Assembly: GCA_020052975.1 (NCBI GenBank)
Contig: JAGVOC010000101.1
Span: 1 to 20,471 of the forward strand
Length of the DNA: 20,471 nucleotides
Direction of reading: 5' to 3'
DNA from: Desulfobacterales bacterium
GTDB lineage: Bacteria; Desulfobacterota; Desulfobacteria; Desulfobacterales; RPRI01
Shown: in pieces, positions 5,938 to 15,675 of the stretch
How the letters are laid out: each line of letters opens with the position of its first letter
Position numbering within the stretch: the stretch's first letter is position 1
The notes under the pieces: model-generated
What the model was told of the DNA's origin: nothing
Seen by the model: only the letters and a program-made list of their open reading frames with translations
Database searches by the model: none
Program-made: the position numbers and the translations under genes

Positions 5938-5970
5938 TTAACGGCAAAGAAAAAAGCTAATTGCCGTTAA
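5938..5970 (-). terminator. Hairpin overlapping the dapL stop codon, possible weak terminator
   Basis: A perfect 10-bp inverted repeat (TTAACGGCAA 5938-5947, TTGCCGTTAA 5961-5970) encloses a 13-nt loop that is T-rich on the minus strand. It includes the dapL TAA. There is no T-run after the stem, so intrinsic termination is doubtful; it may instead stabilise the message end. Confidence 0.4.
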
Positions 5971-7136
5971 AACCCGATGGAACGTATTCTCTTAATTACC
6001 TCTTTCATCCTCTCTTTGCCGACCGTAAGCGCCATACGGATATAACCCTCTCCGGCAGCTCCGAATCCGTTTCCGGGAGTTACAACTATCCCGGCTTTTG
6101 ACAAAAGATGACTCGTGAATTGCGCCGAAGTATAATCCTTTGGAACCTCGATCCACACATAGAATGTAGCCTGTGGTTTTTTGACGGAAAGCCCGAGTTT
6201 GATAAGCCCGTCCACCAGAATATTGCGCCTTTCCGTATATTCCATGTTTATCTTCTCAACGCACGCCTGGTCGCCGTCAAGAGCCGCAATCCCGGCCACC
6301 TGGACAGCCTGGAATGCGCCCGAATCGATATTGCTCTTTATCTGCCCCAGAGCATTAACAACTTCAGACTTTCCGACTGCAAATCCTAAACGCCATCCGG
6401 TCATGTTATATGTTTTCGAAAGAGAATGAAACTCTATGCCGACTTCCTTTGCTCCGTCTGTTTCGAGAAAGCTGGCGGGTTTATAACCGTCAAATGCCAT
6501 TTCAGTGTAAGCAGCGTCATGGCATATGATAATGTTGTTTGCTTCCGCAAAGCGCACAACCTCTTTAAAAAATTCGCCTGTAGCAACTGCCGACGTCGGA
6601 TTATTGGGATAGTTTATGAACATCAATTTCGCTTTTTTTGCGATATCGGGCGGCACTGCTTCAAGGTCAGGAAGAAAATCATTTTCCCTCTTTAAATCCA
6701 GCAAGTATGATTTACCTCCGGCAAACTGAACACCTACGTTATAAACCGGATAACCCGGGCTTGTCACAAGGGCAAGATCCCCATGATTTATGAATGCAAG
6801 TGGGATATGCGCAATACCTTCTTTCGAGCCGATAAGGGTTACTACTTCGCTTCCGGAATCGAGTTTGACATTGAATCTTTTCTTGTACCATCTTGCAACT
6901 GCCCTGTTAAAATCATCCATTCCTGAATATGACGGGTACTTGTGATTCTCAGGATCCATTGCGGCTTTCTGCAAAGCCTCAATGATGTGTGTAGGTGTCG
7001 GCATGTCCGGATCTCCGACACCAAGGCTTATAATATCAATTCCACGCTTTCTGACTTCTTCTTTCTGTCTGTCAATCTCTTTGAACAGATAAGGGGGGAG
7101 ATTCTTCAGTCTTTCCGATTTTTCGATTTTAATCAT
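5967..7136 (-). CDS. dapL: LL-diaminopimelate aminotransferase
   Basis: A PLP-dependent class I/II aminotransferase converting tetrahydrodipicolinate and glutamate directly to LL-diaminopimelate, bypassing acylated intermediates, for lysine and peptidoglycan. Its 389 residues read as the bacterial DapL branch: SLGVGDPDMPTP (37-48), GSKEGIAH (103-110), YPNNPTSA (176-183), HDAAY with the PLP-ring aspartate D207, the PLP lysine K241 in SLSKTYNMTGWRLGF, and the carboxylate-binding arginine near the end (GYIRMALT). The ATG at 7136 has a GAGG ribosome site about 13 nt upstream, rather far. It lies 77 bp downstream of dapF and lysA, which strongly supports DapL over a generic aspartate aminotransferase. 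dapA and dapB are not adjacent. Confidence 0.92.
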   Translation of the reverse strand: MIKIEKSERLKNLPPYLFKEIDRQKEEVRKRGIDIISLGVGDPDMPTPTHIIEALQKAAMDPENHKYPSYSGMDDFNRAVARWYKKRFNVKLDSGSEVVTLIGSKEGIAHIPLAFINHGDLALVTSPGYPVYNVGVQFAGGKSYLLDLKRENDFLPDLEAVPPDIAKKAKLMFINYPNNPTSAVATGEFFKEVVRFAEANNIIICHDAAYTEMAFDGYKPASFLETDGAKEVGIEFHSLSKTYNMTGWRLGFAVGKSEVVNALGQIKSNIDSGAFQAVQVAGIAALDGDQACVEKINMEYTERRNILVDGLIKLGLSVKKPQATFYVWIEVPKDYTSAQFTSHLLSKAGIVVTPGNGFGAAGEGYIRMALTVGKERMKEVIKRIRSIGF

Positions 7137-7213
7137 GTTGTCAACATCGCCTCGTATTTTTCATGATTTATAAAACCCGTGTTAAGTGCCTGAGTGGAAA
7201 GTCGAGTTCAGAT

Positions 7214-8041
7214 CTAATACCGCCATGCATCCTCCCAAAGTTCCCCCTTGTATATAATCCTTGCATCCCCTTCAAGATAAATATCGTGGAATCTGCCATT
7301 ATCCTCTTTATAATGAATGGTCAGAACTCCACCGCTTCTTGTTACAATGTTTAACGGAGAATTAACTTTATCCTTAAAAGCTGTAACAAGCGCAGATGCA
7401 ATTGACCCTGTTCCGCATGCAAGGGTTTCATCTTCAACACCCCGTTCATATGTCCTTATAGAAAATGCGCCGTTTTTTACTCTGGTAATAAAATTAACAT
7501 TCGTTCCGGCAGGAGCAAATTTATTATGCAGCCTGACTTCTCTCCCTATTCCGACAACGTCAACATCATCGATGAAATCCATCGTTACAACTACATGCGG
7601 GACACCGGTATTAACACTTGATACAGTCAAAGGTCCGTCTTTAAGTTCTATGGTGTAATCCTGTTTGAAATCCGAAGGATCCGTCATTTTCACCTTAACC
7701 TTGTCGCCTGTAACCTGTGCGTGGATAATACCAGCATCCGTCACAAAGGACATATCCGAACCCGCGATTTTGTTCAGATATGCAAACCTTGCAGCGCATC
7801 TTGCGCCATTGCCGCACATTTCGGCCCTGCCGCCGTCAGAATTAAAATAACGCCATTTAAAATCGGCAGAATCCGAATATTCGATCAGTATTAACCCGTC
7901 AGCCCCAGCCGACATCTTCCTTCTGCACACATTTCTGATAAAAGATGTAAGGCCGCTTTCATCAACCACATTATTCCTGTTGTCAATTATAATAAAGTCA
8001 TTACCACTTCCGCTCATTTTAAAAAAAGTCAATTTTTTCAT
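7214..8041 (-). CDS. dapF: Diaminopimelate epimerase
   Basis: Interconverts LL- and meso-diaminopimelate, the step between DapL and LysA, using two cysteines as acid and base without a cofactor. Its 275 residues show two symmetric halves. The first catalytic cysteine is C76 in NSDGGRAEMCGNGAR (67-81), and the second is C209 in ETLACGTGS (205-213). SGSGNDF (10-16), NTGVPHVV (144-151) and PAGTNVNF (177-184) are also conserved. The residues before GADG are KMSA rather than the commoner GIG, a tolerable variant. The ATG has only a poor ribosome site (GGACAGGAC), so coupling to upstream lysA translation, 54 nt away, may matter. All catalytic residues are present. Confidence 0.95.
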   Translation of the reverse strand: MKKLTFFKMSGSGNDFIIIDNRNNVVDESGLTSFIRNVCRRKMSAGADGLILIEYSDSADFKWRYFNSDGGRAEMCGNGARCAARFAYLNKIAGSDMSFVTDAGIIHAQVTGDKVKVKMTDPSDFKQDYTIELKDGPLTVSSVNTGVPHVVVTMDFIDDVDVVGIGREVRLHNKFAPAGTNVNFITRVKNGAFSIRTYERGVEDETLACGTGSIASALVTAFKDKVNSPLNIVTRSGGVLTIHYKEDNGRFHDIYLEGDARIIYKGELWEDAWRY

Positions 8042-8067
8042 GTCCTGTCCGTCACCTGTTTTATTTA

Positions 8068-8088
8068 TTGAAGCTCGCTGTTTCGGTT
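8068..8088. repeat. Short interspersed repeat between lysA and dapF
   Basis: TTGAAGCTCGC joined directly to TGTTTCGGTT. The same two blocks flank the 46-bp GC-rich insert at 1717-1783. The ends TTGAA and TTCAA make it a weak inverted repeat in the dapF leader. Confidence 0.4.
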
Positions 8089-8095
8089 CAATTTC

Positions 8096-9349
8096 CTATA
8101 AGAAAGGAGGAATTATCTCTCCCCTTGTCAGGTCTTCATACTTCTGCCTTTTCCTTGTAACCTGGAATTTGTCGTCTTTAACCATCACTTCAGGTATTTT
8201 TAGTCTTGAGCAGTAATTGGATGACATCACAAATCCATATGCCCCGGCACTCATGACTGCAAGGAGATCACCCTGATGGACCCTTTGCACATAGCGGTCA
8301 AGGGCCAGGAAATCACCGCTCTCGCATATCGGGCCTACAATGTCTGCCACGATCTCGCCTTCCCCCGAAATAACAACCGGTTTTATGGCATGAAAAGCCT
8401 TGTAAAGAGTCGGACGGACAAGATCGTTCATCCCCGCATCAACAATAACAAATTCCTTAACATCTGTTGACTTCCTGTAAAGCACCTTTGTCACGAGGGC
8501 GCCTGCATTCCCGACAATCACTCTTCCCGGCTCGAGAATAAGCTTCAGCTTCGTTCTGCCTAAAGATTTCTTTATTGCTCTCGCATATTCGGCCGGCTGG
8601 GGAGGAACTTCATCATTATAGGTTATTCCAAGTCCGCCACCCATATCCAGATACTTTATATTAATGCCATAATCTTCAAGATCCTTAATCAGGAGCTTCA
8701 AGCTATGCATCGCCTCCTCAAAAGGCTTTATTTCCGTAATCTGGGATCCTATATGGCAATCGATCCCGACTATTTTAACGTTCTTAAGCCCCATGGCAGC
8801 TTTGTATCCCTTAACGGCAAACTCGGTATTGATCCCGAATTTATTTTTTTTCATCCCCGTTGAGATATAGGGATGCGTCCTGGGATCAACGTCCGGGTTG
8901 ACCCTTATTGCTACTTGAGCTTTCTTTTTAATAATCCCTGCCCTTTTATTTATTACATCAAGCTCCTCAAGGGATTCTATGTTAAACATCAGTATGCCTG
9001 TTTCAAGCGCATAATCGATCTCATCAATTCTTTTTCCAACACCCGAATAGACGATTTTTTCCGGAGAAAATCCTGCTTTTAATCCCCTGTATAGCTCACC
9101 GCCGGAAACAATATCAAGGCCTCCTCCAAGGTCTGAAAAGAGTTTCAAAACTGCAAGATTTGTATTGGCCTTTGCAGAAAAACATATAAGGCTGTCAACA
9201 CCTTTAAACGCATCAGCAAATGCATGAAAATGGCGTTTTAAAGTGGCATGACTGTAAATATATAAAGGTGTCCCTTCCTGTTCTGCGATCTTTTGAACAG
9301 GAACCTCCTCACAATAAAGTTCGTTATCACGATAGGTAAAATGATTCAT
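8096..9349 (-). CDS. lysA: Diaminopimelate decarboxylase
   Basis: The last lysine step: PLP-dependent decarboxylation of meso-diaminopimelate. Its 417 residues are of the alanine-racemase-fold type (Orn/DAP/Arg decarboxylase family 2). The PLP lysine is K60 in CFSAKANTN. Further blocks are HIGSQ (199-203), GGGLG (237-241) and EPGR (273-276) for phosphate binding, GPICESGD (339-346) with the catalytic C342 from the partner subunit, and AGAYGF (368-373). A GGAG ribosome site lies about 5 nt before the ATG. It is 27 bp after the lipoprotein gene and 54 bp before dapF, in one apparent operon. The family could include related carboxylases, but the dapF/dapL neighbours settle it. Confidence 0.96.
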   Translation of the reverse strand: MNHFTYRDNELYCEEVPVQKIAEQEGTPLYIYSHATLKRHFHAFADAFKGVDSLICFSAKANTNLAVLKLFSDLGGGLDIVSGGELYRGLKAGFSPEKIVYSGVGKRIDEIDYALETGILMFNIESLEELDVINKRAGIIKKKAQVAIRVNPDVDPRTHPYISTGMKKNKFGINTEFAVKGYKAAMGLKNVKIVGIDCHIGSQITEIKPFEEAMHSLKLLIKDLEDYGINIKYLDMGGGLGITYNDEVPPQPAEYARAIKKSLGRTKLKLILEPGRVIVGNAGALVTKVLYRKSTDVKEFVIVDAGMNDLVRPTLYKAFHAIKPVVISGEGEIVADIVGPICESGDFLALDRYVQRVHQGDLLAVMSAGAYGFVMSSNYCSRLKIPEVMVKDDKFQVTRKRQKYEDLTRGEIIPPFL

Positions 9350-9376
9350 ATCACTCCTGCAATGATGTTCTAAGAA

Positions 9377-9889
9377 TCAGTAAACGATTTCAACATAATT
9401 TGAATCGATGCTATCTGTTCCGGCATTACTGATGACTATAACCTTAAAAACATATTTAAAGCCTTTTTCAAGCGGTTCTTCATATTTCATCTTTTTCACC
9501 GGAAGTTTTGTCTCCGCCGGAACTTCTGCAACAGGCTTGAAATTAACCGGACAATTCCTGCAATCACCATCCGAAATCTTTTGTTTTGCCCTGTGCACAA
9601 CGAAACCTTTTATGCCGGCACTTTTATCTCCCATCTCATCCGGAATTGTCCAGGTCAGAACAATTATATCACCATCAATATTTGAGCTCAAATCTTTTAC
9701 TGCAGGAATTACAGTTTGGCGCGAAGGAACCGGAGGCGCCTTTTTACCGCAACCGGACAGGCAAACAGAAGCCACCATAATCGCGGTCAATTGTAAAATC
9801 AGGCAGTGTTTTAACGCTCTGCATAAAAGGTTCTTATGTATAAACATATTAAGAATAAGCCGTATTATTTTGGAGGCTTTTTTTGACAT
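9377..9889 (-). CDS. Lipoprotein with fibronectin type III-like domain
   Basis: A predicted lipoprotein. The lipobox LSGC puts the acylated cysteine at C47 counted from the outermost ATG (9889), which overlaps the argH end by 25 nt. An ATG at 9847 would give a more usual signal of 32 residues before the cysteine; neither start has a clear ribosome site. After the cysteine comes GKKAPPVPSRQ, a Pro-rich linker like that of the small lipoproteins next to lysA in many proteobacteria. Residues about 63-170 look like one FN3-like beta-sandwich (VLTWTIPDE, GFVVHRA, FKYVFKVIVISNAG). The pair GDCRNCP (108-114) could form a disulfide. Its position between argH and lysA matches a small lipoprotein gene I recall in other deltaproteobacteria. 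The function is unknown. Confidence 0.82.
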   Translation of the reverse strand: MSKKASKIIRLILNMFIHKNLLCRALKHCLILQLTAIMVASVCLSGCGKKAPPVPSRQTVIPAVKDLSSNIDGDIIVLTWTIPDEMGDKSAGIKGFVVHRAKQKISDGDCRNCPVNFKPVAEVPAETKLPVKKMKYEEPLEKGFKYVFKVIVISNAGTDSIDSNYVEIVY

Positions 9890-11268
9890 TCTTTGTCGAT
9901 ATCCTTTTTCGCCTTCTTAATGGCCGAAATAACATTTTCAGGCGCCGTCCCCCCAAAAGATTTTCTGCGTTCTATCATCCTGACAGGAGTTAACACATCA
10001 AACACATCGGAGGAGAAAAGCGGAGAAAACAATCTCATTTCCTCAAGGGTGAGTTCATGAAGCTCTTTCTGTTTCCCAATGGCATAGCTTACAGACTTAC
10101 CGATACAGGCGTGGGCATCCCTGAAAGCCATCCCTTTTGTTACAAGATAATCGGCCATATCCGTTGCATTTAAAAATCCGGATGAAGCTCCCTGCAGCAT
10201 CACATCTTTATTGATTTTCAGATTCGGAAGCATCTTTATGTAGATTTCAATACATGCTTTCAACGTATCGATGGCGTCAAAAACCGGCTGTTTGTCCTCT
10301 TGCATATCCCTGTTATATGACAGAGGCAGAGATTTCATTATTGCTAAAAGTGTAATGAGAGCCCCAAAGACACGGCCGGTCTTTCCTCGCACAAGCTCGG
10401 GAATGTCAGGGTTTTTTTTCTGGGGCATTATGCTGCTTCCTGTTGCGAAAGCATCCGGAAGTTCAATATAATTAAACTCGTAAGAAGACCAGAGAACAAG
10501 CTCTTCCGACATCCTGCTGAAATGCACCATGCATATGGATGCAGAAGCAAGAAATTCGATAATAAAATCCCTGTCTGAGACAGAATCAATACTGTTTGCC
10601 GAAACTTCCGGAAAATCAAGCAGCCCGGCGGTGTATTCTCTGTCAATGGGATAAGTTGTTCCTGCAAGCGCGGCGCTCCCTAAAGGCATCACGTTTATCC
10701 TCTTCAGACAGTCCCTCATTCTCTCAGTATCTCTTGAAAACATCTCGTAATATGCCATCAGGTGATGGGCAAAAAGAACGGGCTGGGCTTTCTGAAGATG
10801 GGTATAACCAGCCATTATGGTGCCGGTATGATTACCGGCCAAAGCAAGCAGAATCTCTCTCAGATTAATCAGCCCATCGATTATCTCCCGTGTCTCTTCC
10901 CTCATATACATCCTGATATCAAGGGCAACCTGGTCATTTCTGCTTCTTGCAGTATGAAGCTTCAGGGCGACTTTTCCAATATCAACAGCAAGTCTGGACT
11001 CGATATGCATATGAATGTCTTCAAGGCTGTCATTATATTTAAACCTGCCGCTTTCAATATCTTTCTTTATCTTAAGAAGGCCCTGGACCAGTTTAGACGA
11101 TTCCTCTTCCGTGATAATGGAAGTTTTGGCAAGCATGCGGCAATGGGCAACGCTCCCTGCGATGTCCTGCGAATAAAGCCTTTTATCGACATTTATGGAG
11201 GATGTAAAAGATTCGACGATACTTTCTGTCTTCTGAGAGAACCTGCCATCCCAAGCTTTTTCTGCCAT
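9865..11268 (-). CDS. argH: Argininosuccinate lyase
   Basis: Splits argininosuccinate into arginine and fumarate, the last arginine step. It belongs to the fumarase/aspartase superfamily and its 467 residues are full length. Conserved regions are HTARSRNDQ (105-113), GYTHLQKAQP with H157, and the signature loop GSSIMPQKKNPD (277-288), whose second serine (S279) is the catalytic acid/base. An AGAGG ribosome site lies about 8 nt before the ATG. It is 55 bp downstream of argG. The basic C-terminal tail (KKAKKDIDKECQKKPPK) extends a little beyond the family norm and overlaps the outermost start of the lipoprotein gene. No irregularity is seen in the core. Confidence 0.97.
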   Translation of the reverse strand: MAEKAWDGRFSQKTESIVESFTSSINVDKRLYSQDIAGSVAHCRMLAKTSIITEEESSKLVQGLLKIKKDIESGRFKYNDSLEDIHMHIESRLAVDIGKVALKLHTARSRNDQVALDIRMYMREETREIIDGLINLREILLALAGNHTGTIMAGYTHLQKAQPVLFAHHLMAYYEMFSRDTERMRDCLKRINVMPLGSAALAGTTYPIDREYTAGLLDFPEVSANSIDSVSDRDFIIEFLASASICMVHFSRMSEELVLWSSYEFNYIELPDAFATGSSIMPQKKNPDIPELVRGKTGRVFGALITLLAIMKSLPLSYNRDMQEDKQPVFDAIDTLKACIEIYIKMLPNLKINKDVMLQGASSGFLNATDMADYLVTKGMAFRDAHACIGKSVSYAIGKQKELHELTLEEMRLFSPLFSSDVFDVLTPVRMIERRKSFGGTAPENVISAIKKAKKDIDKECQKKPPK

Positions 11269-11323
11269 GTAAGCAACCTCTGTTAAAATGATTATACCTT
11301 TCTTCAGGCGATTTTATCTGAAA

Positions 11324-12535
11324 TCAGAATAATGCCCTCTTCTTCAAGCTTTGGATCCTCAACCTCAAAGCATTCAGTTTGATAAAGCCTTCGGCGTCTT
11401 TCTGGCTGAATACCCTGTCACCTTCAAACGTTGCAAAATCATGGCTGTATAAAGATTGATCCGATTTCCGGCCAAGAACCCTGCAGTTTCCCTTGTAAAG
11501 CTCAAGCCGGACCGAACCTGACACATATTCCTGAGTCCCGTCTATCATTTTCTGCAAAAGTCTCATTTCGGGAGAAAACCAGAAACCGTAGTAAACAAGC
11601 TCTGCATATTTGGGAATAAGGGAATCCCTTAAGTGCGTTACCTCCCTGTCCATTGTGATTGACTCAACAGCCATGTGCGCGGCCCTCAGGACTGTCCCGC
11701 CCGGGGTCTCATAAACTCCCCGGGATTTCATTCCTACAAAACGGTTTTCTACGATATCCGCTCTTCCAATACCATGTTTTCCTCCCAGCCTGTTGAGCTC
11801 CTTCAAAAGATTCGCGGGAGAAAGGCTTTCTCCGTTAATTGCAACCGGATCCCCTTTTTTGAATTCAATTTCTATCATCTCCGGCTTATCAGGCGCATTC
11901 TTCGGAGAGACTGAAATAGTAAACATATCCTCAGGGGGTTCATTCCATGGATCTTCAAGAACCCCTCCTTCATAACTTATATGAAGAAGGTTCCTGTCGC
12001 AGCTATACGGCTTAGCCTGGGTCGTGGGGACAGGTATCCCGTGTTTGCTTGCAAATTCCATAAGTGACGTCCTTGAGCCGAGGTCCCATTCGCGCCATGG
12101 GGCAATAATTCTGATATTCGGATCATAAGCCAGGTAAGTCAGTTCAAATCTGACCTGGTCATTTCCCTTCCCTGTCGCTCCGTGGCTGACTGCATCCGCT
12201 CCTTCAATTCCGGCAATCTCCATCTGCCTCTTGGCAATAAGGGGCCTTGCCAGGGATGTTCCAAGAAGGTATTGTCCTTCATAAATAGCATTTGCACGGA
12301 AGGCCGGAAAAACATAATCTTTAACAAATGTCTCCCTGAGATCATCTATATAAACCTTTACAGCCCCTGTCCTCTTTGCCTTATCCTCAATGTAGTCGAG
12401 TTCCTCCTCCTGGCCAAGATCCGCGGAAAAAGTAACAACTTCACATTTGTATGTTTCAACAAGCCATTTCAGTATAACTGATGTATCAAGCCCGCCTGAA
12501 TATGCCAGCACTACTTTCTTTACTTTGTCTGCCAC
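11324..12535 (-). CDS. argG: Argininosuccinate synthase
   Basis: Joins citrulline and aspartate with ATP to argininosuccinate. Its 403 residues are standard length. The N-terminal PP-loop [10 protein letters not shown] (11-20) binds [16 protein letters not shown] (119-131) binds citrulline and aspartate. The later synthetase and multimerisation domain is intact to the end. The start is GTG at 12535, supported by AGGAG about 7 nt upstream and by the usual N-terminus directly before [10 protein letters not shown]. It lies 58 bp after argF and 55 bp before argH in the arginine operon. Confidence 0.97.
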   Translation of the reverse strand: MADKVKKVVLAYSGGLDTSVILKWLVETYKCEVVTFSADLGQEEELDYIEDKAKRTGAVKVYIDDLRETFVKDYVFPAFRANAIYEGQYLLGTSLARPLIAKRQMEIAGIEGADAVSHGATGKGNDQVRFELTYLAYDPNIRIIAPWREWDLGSRTSLMEFASKHGIPVPTTQAKPYSCDRNLLHISYEGGVLEDPWNEPPEDMFTISVSPKNAPDKPEMIEIEFKKGDPVAINGESLSPANLLKELNRLGGKHGIGRADIVENRFVGMKSRGVYETPGGTVLRAAHMAVESITMDREVTHLRDSLIPKYAELVYYGFWFSPEMRLLQKMIDGTQEYVSGSVRLELYKGNCRVLGRKSDQSLYSHDFATFEGDRVFSQKDAEGFIKLNALRLRIQSLKKRALF

Positions 12536-12593
12536 GTTCTTTCTCCTAAAACCACGTAAGATATTGTTCTTCCCCGATAAACAATTTGTTTGA

Positions 12594-13517
12594 TCAGCCG
12601 GCCTTCCCGCCGATTAAAGCTTCTATTATAGCTTTTGACATGTGAAGCTTGTTTTCAGACTGGTCCCACACAACTGAGTTCGGCCCCTCAAGCACTTCTT
12701 CGCTTATTTCTTCTTCTCTGTGAGCGGGAAGACAGTGCATGACAATAACATCCCCCGAAGCCTGTCTGACAAGCCTGCTGTTTACCTGAAAAGGTACAAA
12801 CGCCCGCTTCCTTATTGTATGCTCGCTTTCCTGCCCCATGCTTGCCCAGACATCCGTATATATAACATCTGCCTCTTTGGCAGCTTCAGCAGGATTGGAT
12901 ATTACATCAATTTTGCCGTTTCCGGTTCCGATAGCCCTCTTTAATATCTCGTCATTCGGTGAATAACCCTCAGGACATGCCAGAACAAGGTTAAGACCTA
13001 AGACTGCGGCAGCATTAATCCATGAATGGGCCACATTGTTTCCATCACCGATCCAGGCTATCTTTATACCGCTGTATTTCCCCTTCTTCTCTATTACAGT
13101 CATTAGGTCGCTCAAAACCTGGCATGGGTGGTACAAATCGGTTAGCGCATTTATAACAGGTATCGAAGAAAATTCCGCAAATTCTTCCAGCAGATCCTGG
13201 GAATATGTCCTTATCGCCAGGCAGTCCAGATACCTTGAAAGAACTCTTGCAGTATCCCTTACAGGCTCATCCCTTGCTATCTGTGTATCCCTTGCGCTTA
13301 TAAAAAGCGGATTGCCTCCAAGCTGGACCATTGCAGATTCAAAAGAAACACGCGTACGTGTCGATGCCTTGTCAAAAATCAGACCAAGTGTTTTTCCCGT
13401 AAAAGGCCTGTACGGAACTCCTTTCTTCTGCATATCCTTAAGTTCGATCGCCCTGTTCAGGAGTTTGTCGATATCTTCCTTCGATAAATCCAAAAGAGTC
13501 AGAATGTCTTTTTTCAA
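12594..13517 (-). CDS. argF: Ornithine carbamoyltransferase
   Basis: Makes citrulline from ornithine and carbamoyl phosphate. I choose the TTG start at 13517 (307 residues), because AGAGGA lies 4 nt upstream and the protein then begins [11 protein letters not shown], the family norm. A GTG at 13559 would add 14 unlike residues. From the TTG start the motifs are STRTR (52-56) for carbamoyl phosphate, HPCQ (130-133), DVWASMGQE (222-230), and the ornithine loop HCLPAHR (261-267) with its catalytic cysteine. The DxW-SMG motif marks it as ornithine rather than aspartate carbamoyltransferase. The 104-nt leader after argD contains a G-rich heptad repeat. The TTG start may lower its translation relative to its neighbours. 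Confidence 0.95.
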   Translation of the reverse strand: MKKDILTLLDLSKEDIDKLLNRAIELKDMQKKGVPYRPFTGKTLGLIFDKASTRTRVSFESAMVQLGGNPLFISARDTQIARDEPVRDTARVLSRYLDCLAIRTYSQDLLEEFAEFSSIPVINALTDLYHPCQVLSDLMTVIEKKGKYSGIKIAWIGDGNNVAHSWINAAAVLGLNLVLACPEGYSPNDEILKRAIGTGNGKIDVISNPAEAAKEADVIYTDVWASMGQESEHTIRKRAFVPFQVNSRLVRQASGDVIVMHCLPAHREEEISEEVLEGPNSVVWDQSENKLHMSKAIIEALIGGKAG

Positions 13518-13581
13518 GTTATCCTCTGTTTGACTGTTTCTTAAATAAGCCGCCTGCACACCTGTTTCTGATTTGCACGCC

Positions 13582-13616
13582 CTGCACCTTGCCCCTTGAC
13601 CCTACACCCTTGACCC
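13582..13616 (-). repeat. G-rich heptad repeat after argD stop (G-quadruplex pattern)
   Basis: Five 7-bp units, on the plus strand CTGCACC, TTGCCCC, TTGACCC, TACACCC, TTGACCC. On the mRNA-sense strand this gives GGG-N4-GGG-N4-GGG-N4-GGGG beginning 5 nt after the argD stop codon and about 65-100 nt before the argF start. It is the same repeat family as at 15806-15875. Confidence 0.65.
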
Positions 13617-13621
13617 TTTAA

Positions 13622-14803
13622 TTATAATATTTCATCCAGACACAAGATGAGCGCGTCAATTTCTTCCTTGCTGATTATAAGGGGCGGAACAAATCTGATT
13701 ATCTTGCCCTGAATGCAGTTAATAAGAAACCCCCTCTCAAGGCACTTATTTACCAGATTCTCCCCCTCTTCTTTCTCAAGTTCCATCCCAATGAGAAGAC
13801 CGATACCCCTTACATCCAGGATTGACGAGTGCCTGCTTTTCAGCCACAGGAGCCTTTCCTGAAAATATGCGCCCATCTTATCACAATTATCTATTATGTT
13901 TTCCTCAGACAAAACCTTCAATACTTCAAGCGCAGCCGCAGTTACAACTGGAGTTCCTCCAAATGTTGTCGCGTGGGAACCATGAACGAAGGCTGATGCA
14001 ACATGCTCTTTTGCAAGCATGGCGCCGATTGGAAGGCCGTTTCCGAGCGCTTTTGCCAAAGTCATAATATCCGGCTCCACATCGAAATGCTGATAGGCAA
14101 AAAGCTTTCCGGTACGCCCTATCCCGGTCTGTATTTCATCAAAAATAAGAAGCACGCCGGATTTGTCGCAGAGTTTCCTTACTTCTTTCATATATCCGGA
14201 ACCGGGGACGCGCACCCCTCCCTCACCCTGGACCGGCTCAAGAATTACTGCGCATGTGGAAGGGCCGATCATTTCCGCCAGGGCTTCCGTATCATTAAAT
14301 GGAACAAAATCAAATCCTTCAAGGACAGGATCATATCCCTTTTTGATTTTGTCCTGTCCTGTTGCTGATAAAGTTGCCATTGTGCGGCCGTGAAACGACT
14401 GCTCCATGGAAATTATTCTGTACCTGCCGTTTTCGCCCTTATCTTTGAAATACTTCCTGGCCAATTTGATCGCAGCCTCATTTGCTTCAGCACCGCTGTT
14501 GCAGAAAAAAACCCGGTCTGCAAAACTGTTTTCAACAAGCCATGATGCAAGTTCGACCTGAGGAATCGTATAATAAAGGTTAGATACATGGAAAAGAAGA
14601 CCGGCCTGCCTGCAGAGTGCCTTCACCACCCTTGGATGTGCGTGCCCGAGGCTGCATACCGCCACTCCTGCGACAAAATCGATGTAGGACTTTCCTTCTG
14701 TATCCCAAACCATACAACCCTTACCCTTTTCAATTACAACGGATGGGCGTTTATACGTTGCAGCAATCACCTTTTCAGCCTCTTCGATAATTTCATTTTT
14801 CAT
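13622..14803 (-). CDS. argD: Acetylornithine aminotransferase
   Basis: A class III PLP aminotransferase turning N-acetylglutamate semialdehyde into N-acetylornithine; many homologues also serve as succinyl-diaminopimelate aminotransferases. Its 393 residues are complete. Key features are [10 protein letters not shown] (102-111), FHGR (137-140), the [12 protein letters not shown] block (221-232) with PLP-binding D222, and the PLP lysine K251 in [14 protein letters not shown]. The ATG overlaps the argB stop as ATGA, with GGAAG about 7 nt upstream, so the two are translationally coupled. Since the organism has DapL, a diaminopimelate role is not needed. The stop codon is followed at once by a G-rich heptad repeat. 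Confidence 0.95.
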   Translation of the reverse strand: MKNEIIEEAEKVIAATYKRPSVVIEKGKGCMVWDTEGKSYIDFVAGVAVCSLGHAHPRVVKALCRQAGLLFHVSNLYYTIPQVELASWLVENSFADRVFFCNSGAEANEAAIKLARKYFKDKGENGRYRIISMEQSFHGRTMATLSATGQDKIKKGYDPVLEGFDFVPFNDTEALAEMIGPSTCAVILEPVQGEGGVRVPGSGYMKEVRKLCDKSGVLLIFDEIQTGIGRTGKLFAYQHFDVEPDIMTLAKALGNGLPIGAMLAKEHVASAFVHGSHATTFGGTPVVTAAALEVLKVLSEENIIDNCDKMGAYFQERLLWLKSRHSSILDVRGIGLLIGMELEKEEGENLVNKCLERGFLINCIQGKIIRFVPPLIISKEEIDALILCLDEIL

Positions 14804-15675
14804 AATTTAACTTCCGTCCCTATTCCCTTGTCGGTAAATAATTCAAGCAGCAACGCATGACGCTTTTTACCGTTTATTATGTGAACCTTACCGACATTGT
14901 TATTCAGGGCCTCCAGAGAGCATTCAATTTTCGGAATCATGCCGCCGGAAATTATTTTATCCTCAACCATCTTCTTGACGGTTGCAGAGTCAACCGACGA
15001 TATCAAACTTCCTGAAGAGTCAAGGACGCCGTCCACATCAGTAAGCAGCATAAGGCGGCCTGCAGAAAGAGCCATAGCTATTCTGCTCGCAACAAGATCA
15101 GCATTGATATTGAAAGTTTCTCCTGATTTGCCTGCTCCAACCGGAGCAATCACGGGAATAAAACCTTTTTCCGTAAGAGTATTTATTATATCCGGATTCA
15201 CTTTGGTAACCTGCCCTACAAGTCCGGGATCGATTATTTCAGGAGGTGTATTGTCATCTTTCTGATATACAATATGCAGCTTTTCCGCAAGAATTAATCC
15301 TCCGTCCTTTCCGCTCAACCCGACTGCTTTTCCGCCATTCTGATTGATTTGAGCGACAATCCCCTTGTTTACTTTACCTCCGAGAACCATCTCAACAACA
15401 TCCATGGTCGGCTCATCGGTAAGGCGCATTCCCCTCACGAAAGTCGAATGTATTCCCATCTGGGAAAGCACCTGGCTTATCTGGGGCCCGCCTCCATGAA
15501 CAACAACCGGATTAAGCCCTACAAATTTCATCAGGACGATATCCCTGGCGAAATCTTCTTTCAACTGTGCGTCTACCATTGCATGACCGCCATATTTGAT
15601 GACGATTGTCATGCCGTAAAACTGCCTGATATACGGCAGAGCCTCAATCAGTATGTCTGCAACATTCGGAGTCAT
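14800..15675 (-). CDS. argB: Acetylglutamate kinase
   Basis: Phosphorylates N-acetylglutamate and is often the arginine-controlled step. Its 291 residues have the amino-acid kinase fold: KYGGHAM (27-33), HGGGPQI (60-66), NINADLVA (about 193-200) and LLTDVDGV (about 213-220). The N-terminal helix (about 4-20) ahead of KYGG is the segment that mediates hexamer formation and arginine inhibition in arginine-sensitive enzymes, so feedback inhibition is likely. It is the first gene of the arg run and its stop overlaps the argD start. The ribosome site is weak (GGTGACGGC). The 200-bp gap upstream holds a long G-rich tandem repeat. Confidence 0.96.
   Translation of the reverse strand: MTPNVADILIEALPYIRQFYGMTIVIKYGGHAMVDAQLKEDFARDIVLMKFVGLNPVVVHGGGPQISQVLSQMGIHSTFVRGMRLTDEPTMDVVEMVLGGKVNKGIVAQINQNGGKAVGLSGKDGGLILAEKLHIVYQKDDNTPPEIIDPGLVGQVTKVNPDIINTLTEKGFIPVIAPVGAGKSGETFNINADLVASRIAMALSAGRLMLLTDVDGVLDSSGSLISSVDSATVKKMVEDKIISGGMIPKIECSLEALNNNVGKVHIINGKKRHALLLELFTDKGIGTEVKL

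Noticed and set aside
9408..9920. A 170-codon plus-strand frame opposite the lipoprotein gene
   Set aside because: It is an antisense shadow of equal length; the minus frame has a lipobox and FN3-like sequence.
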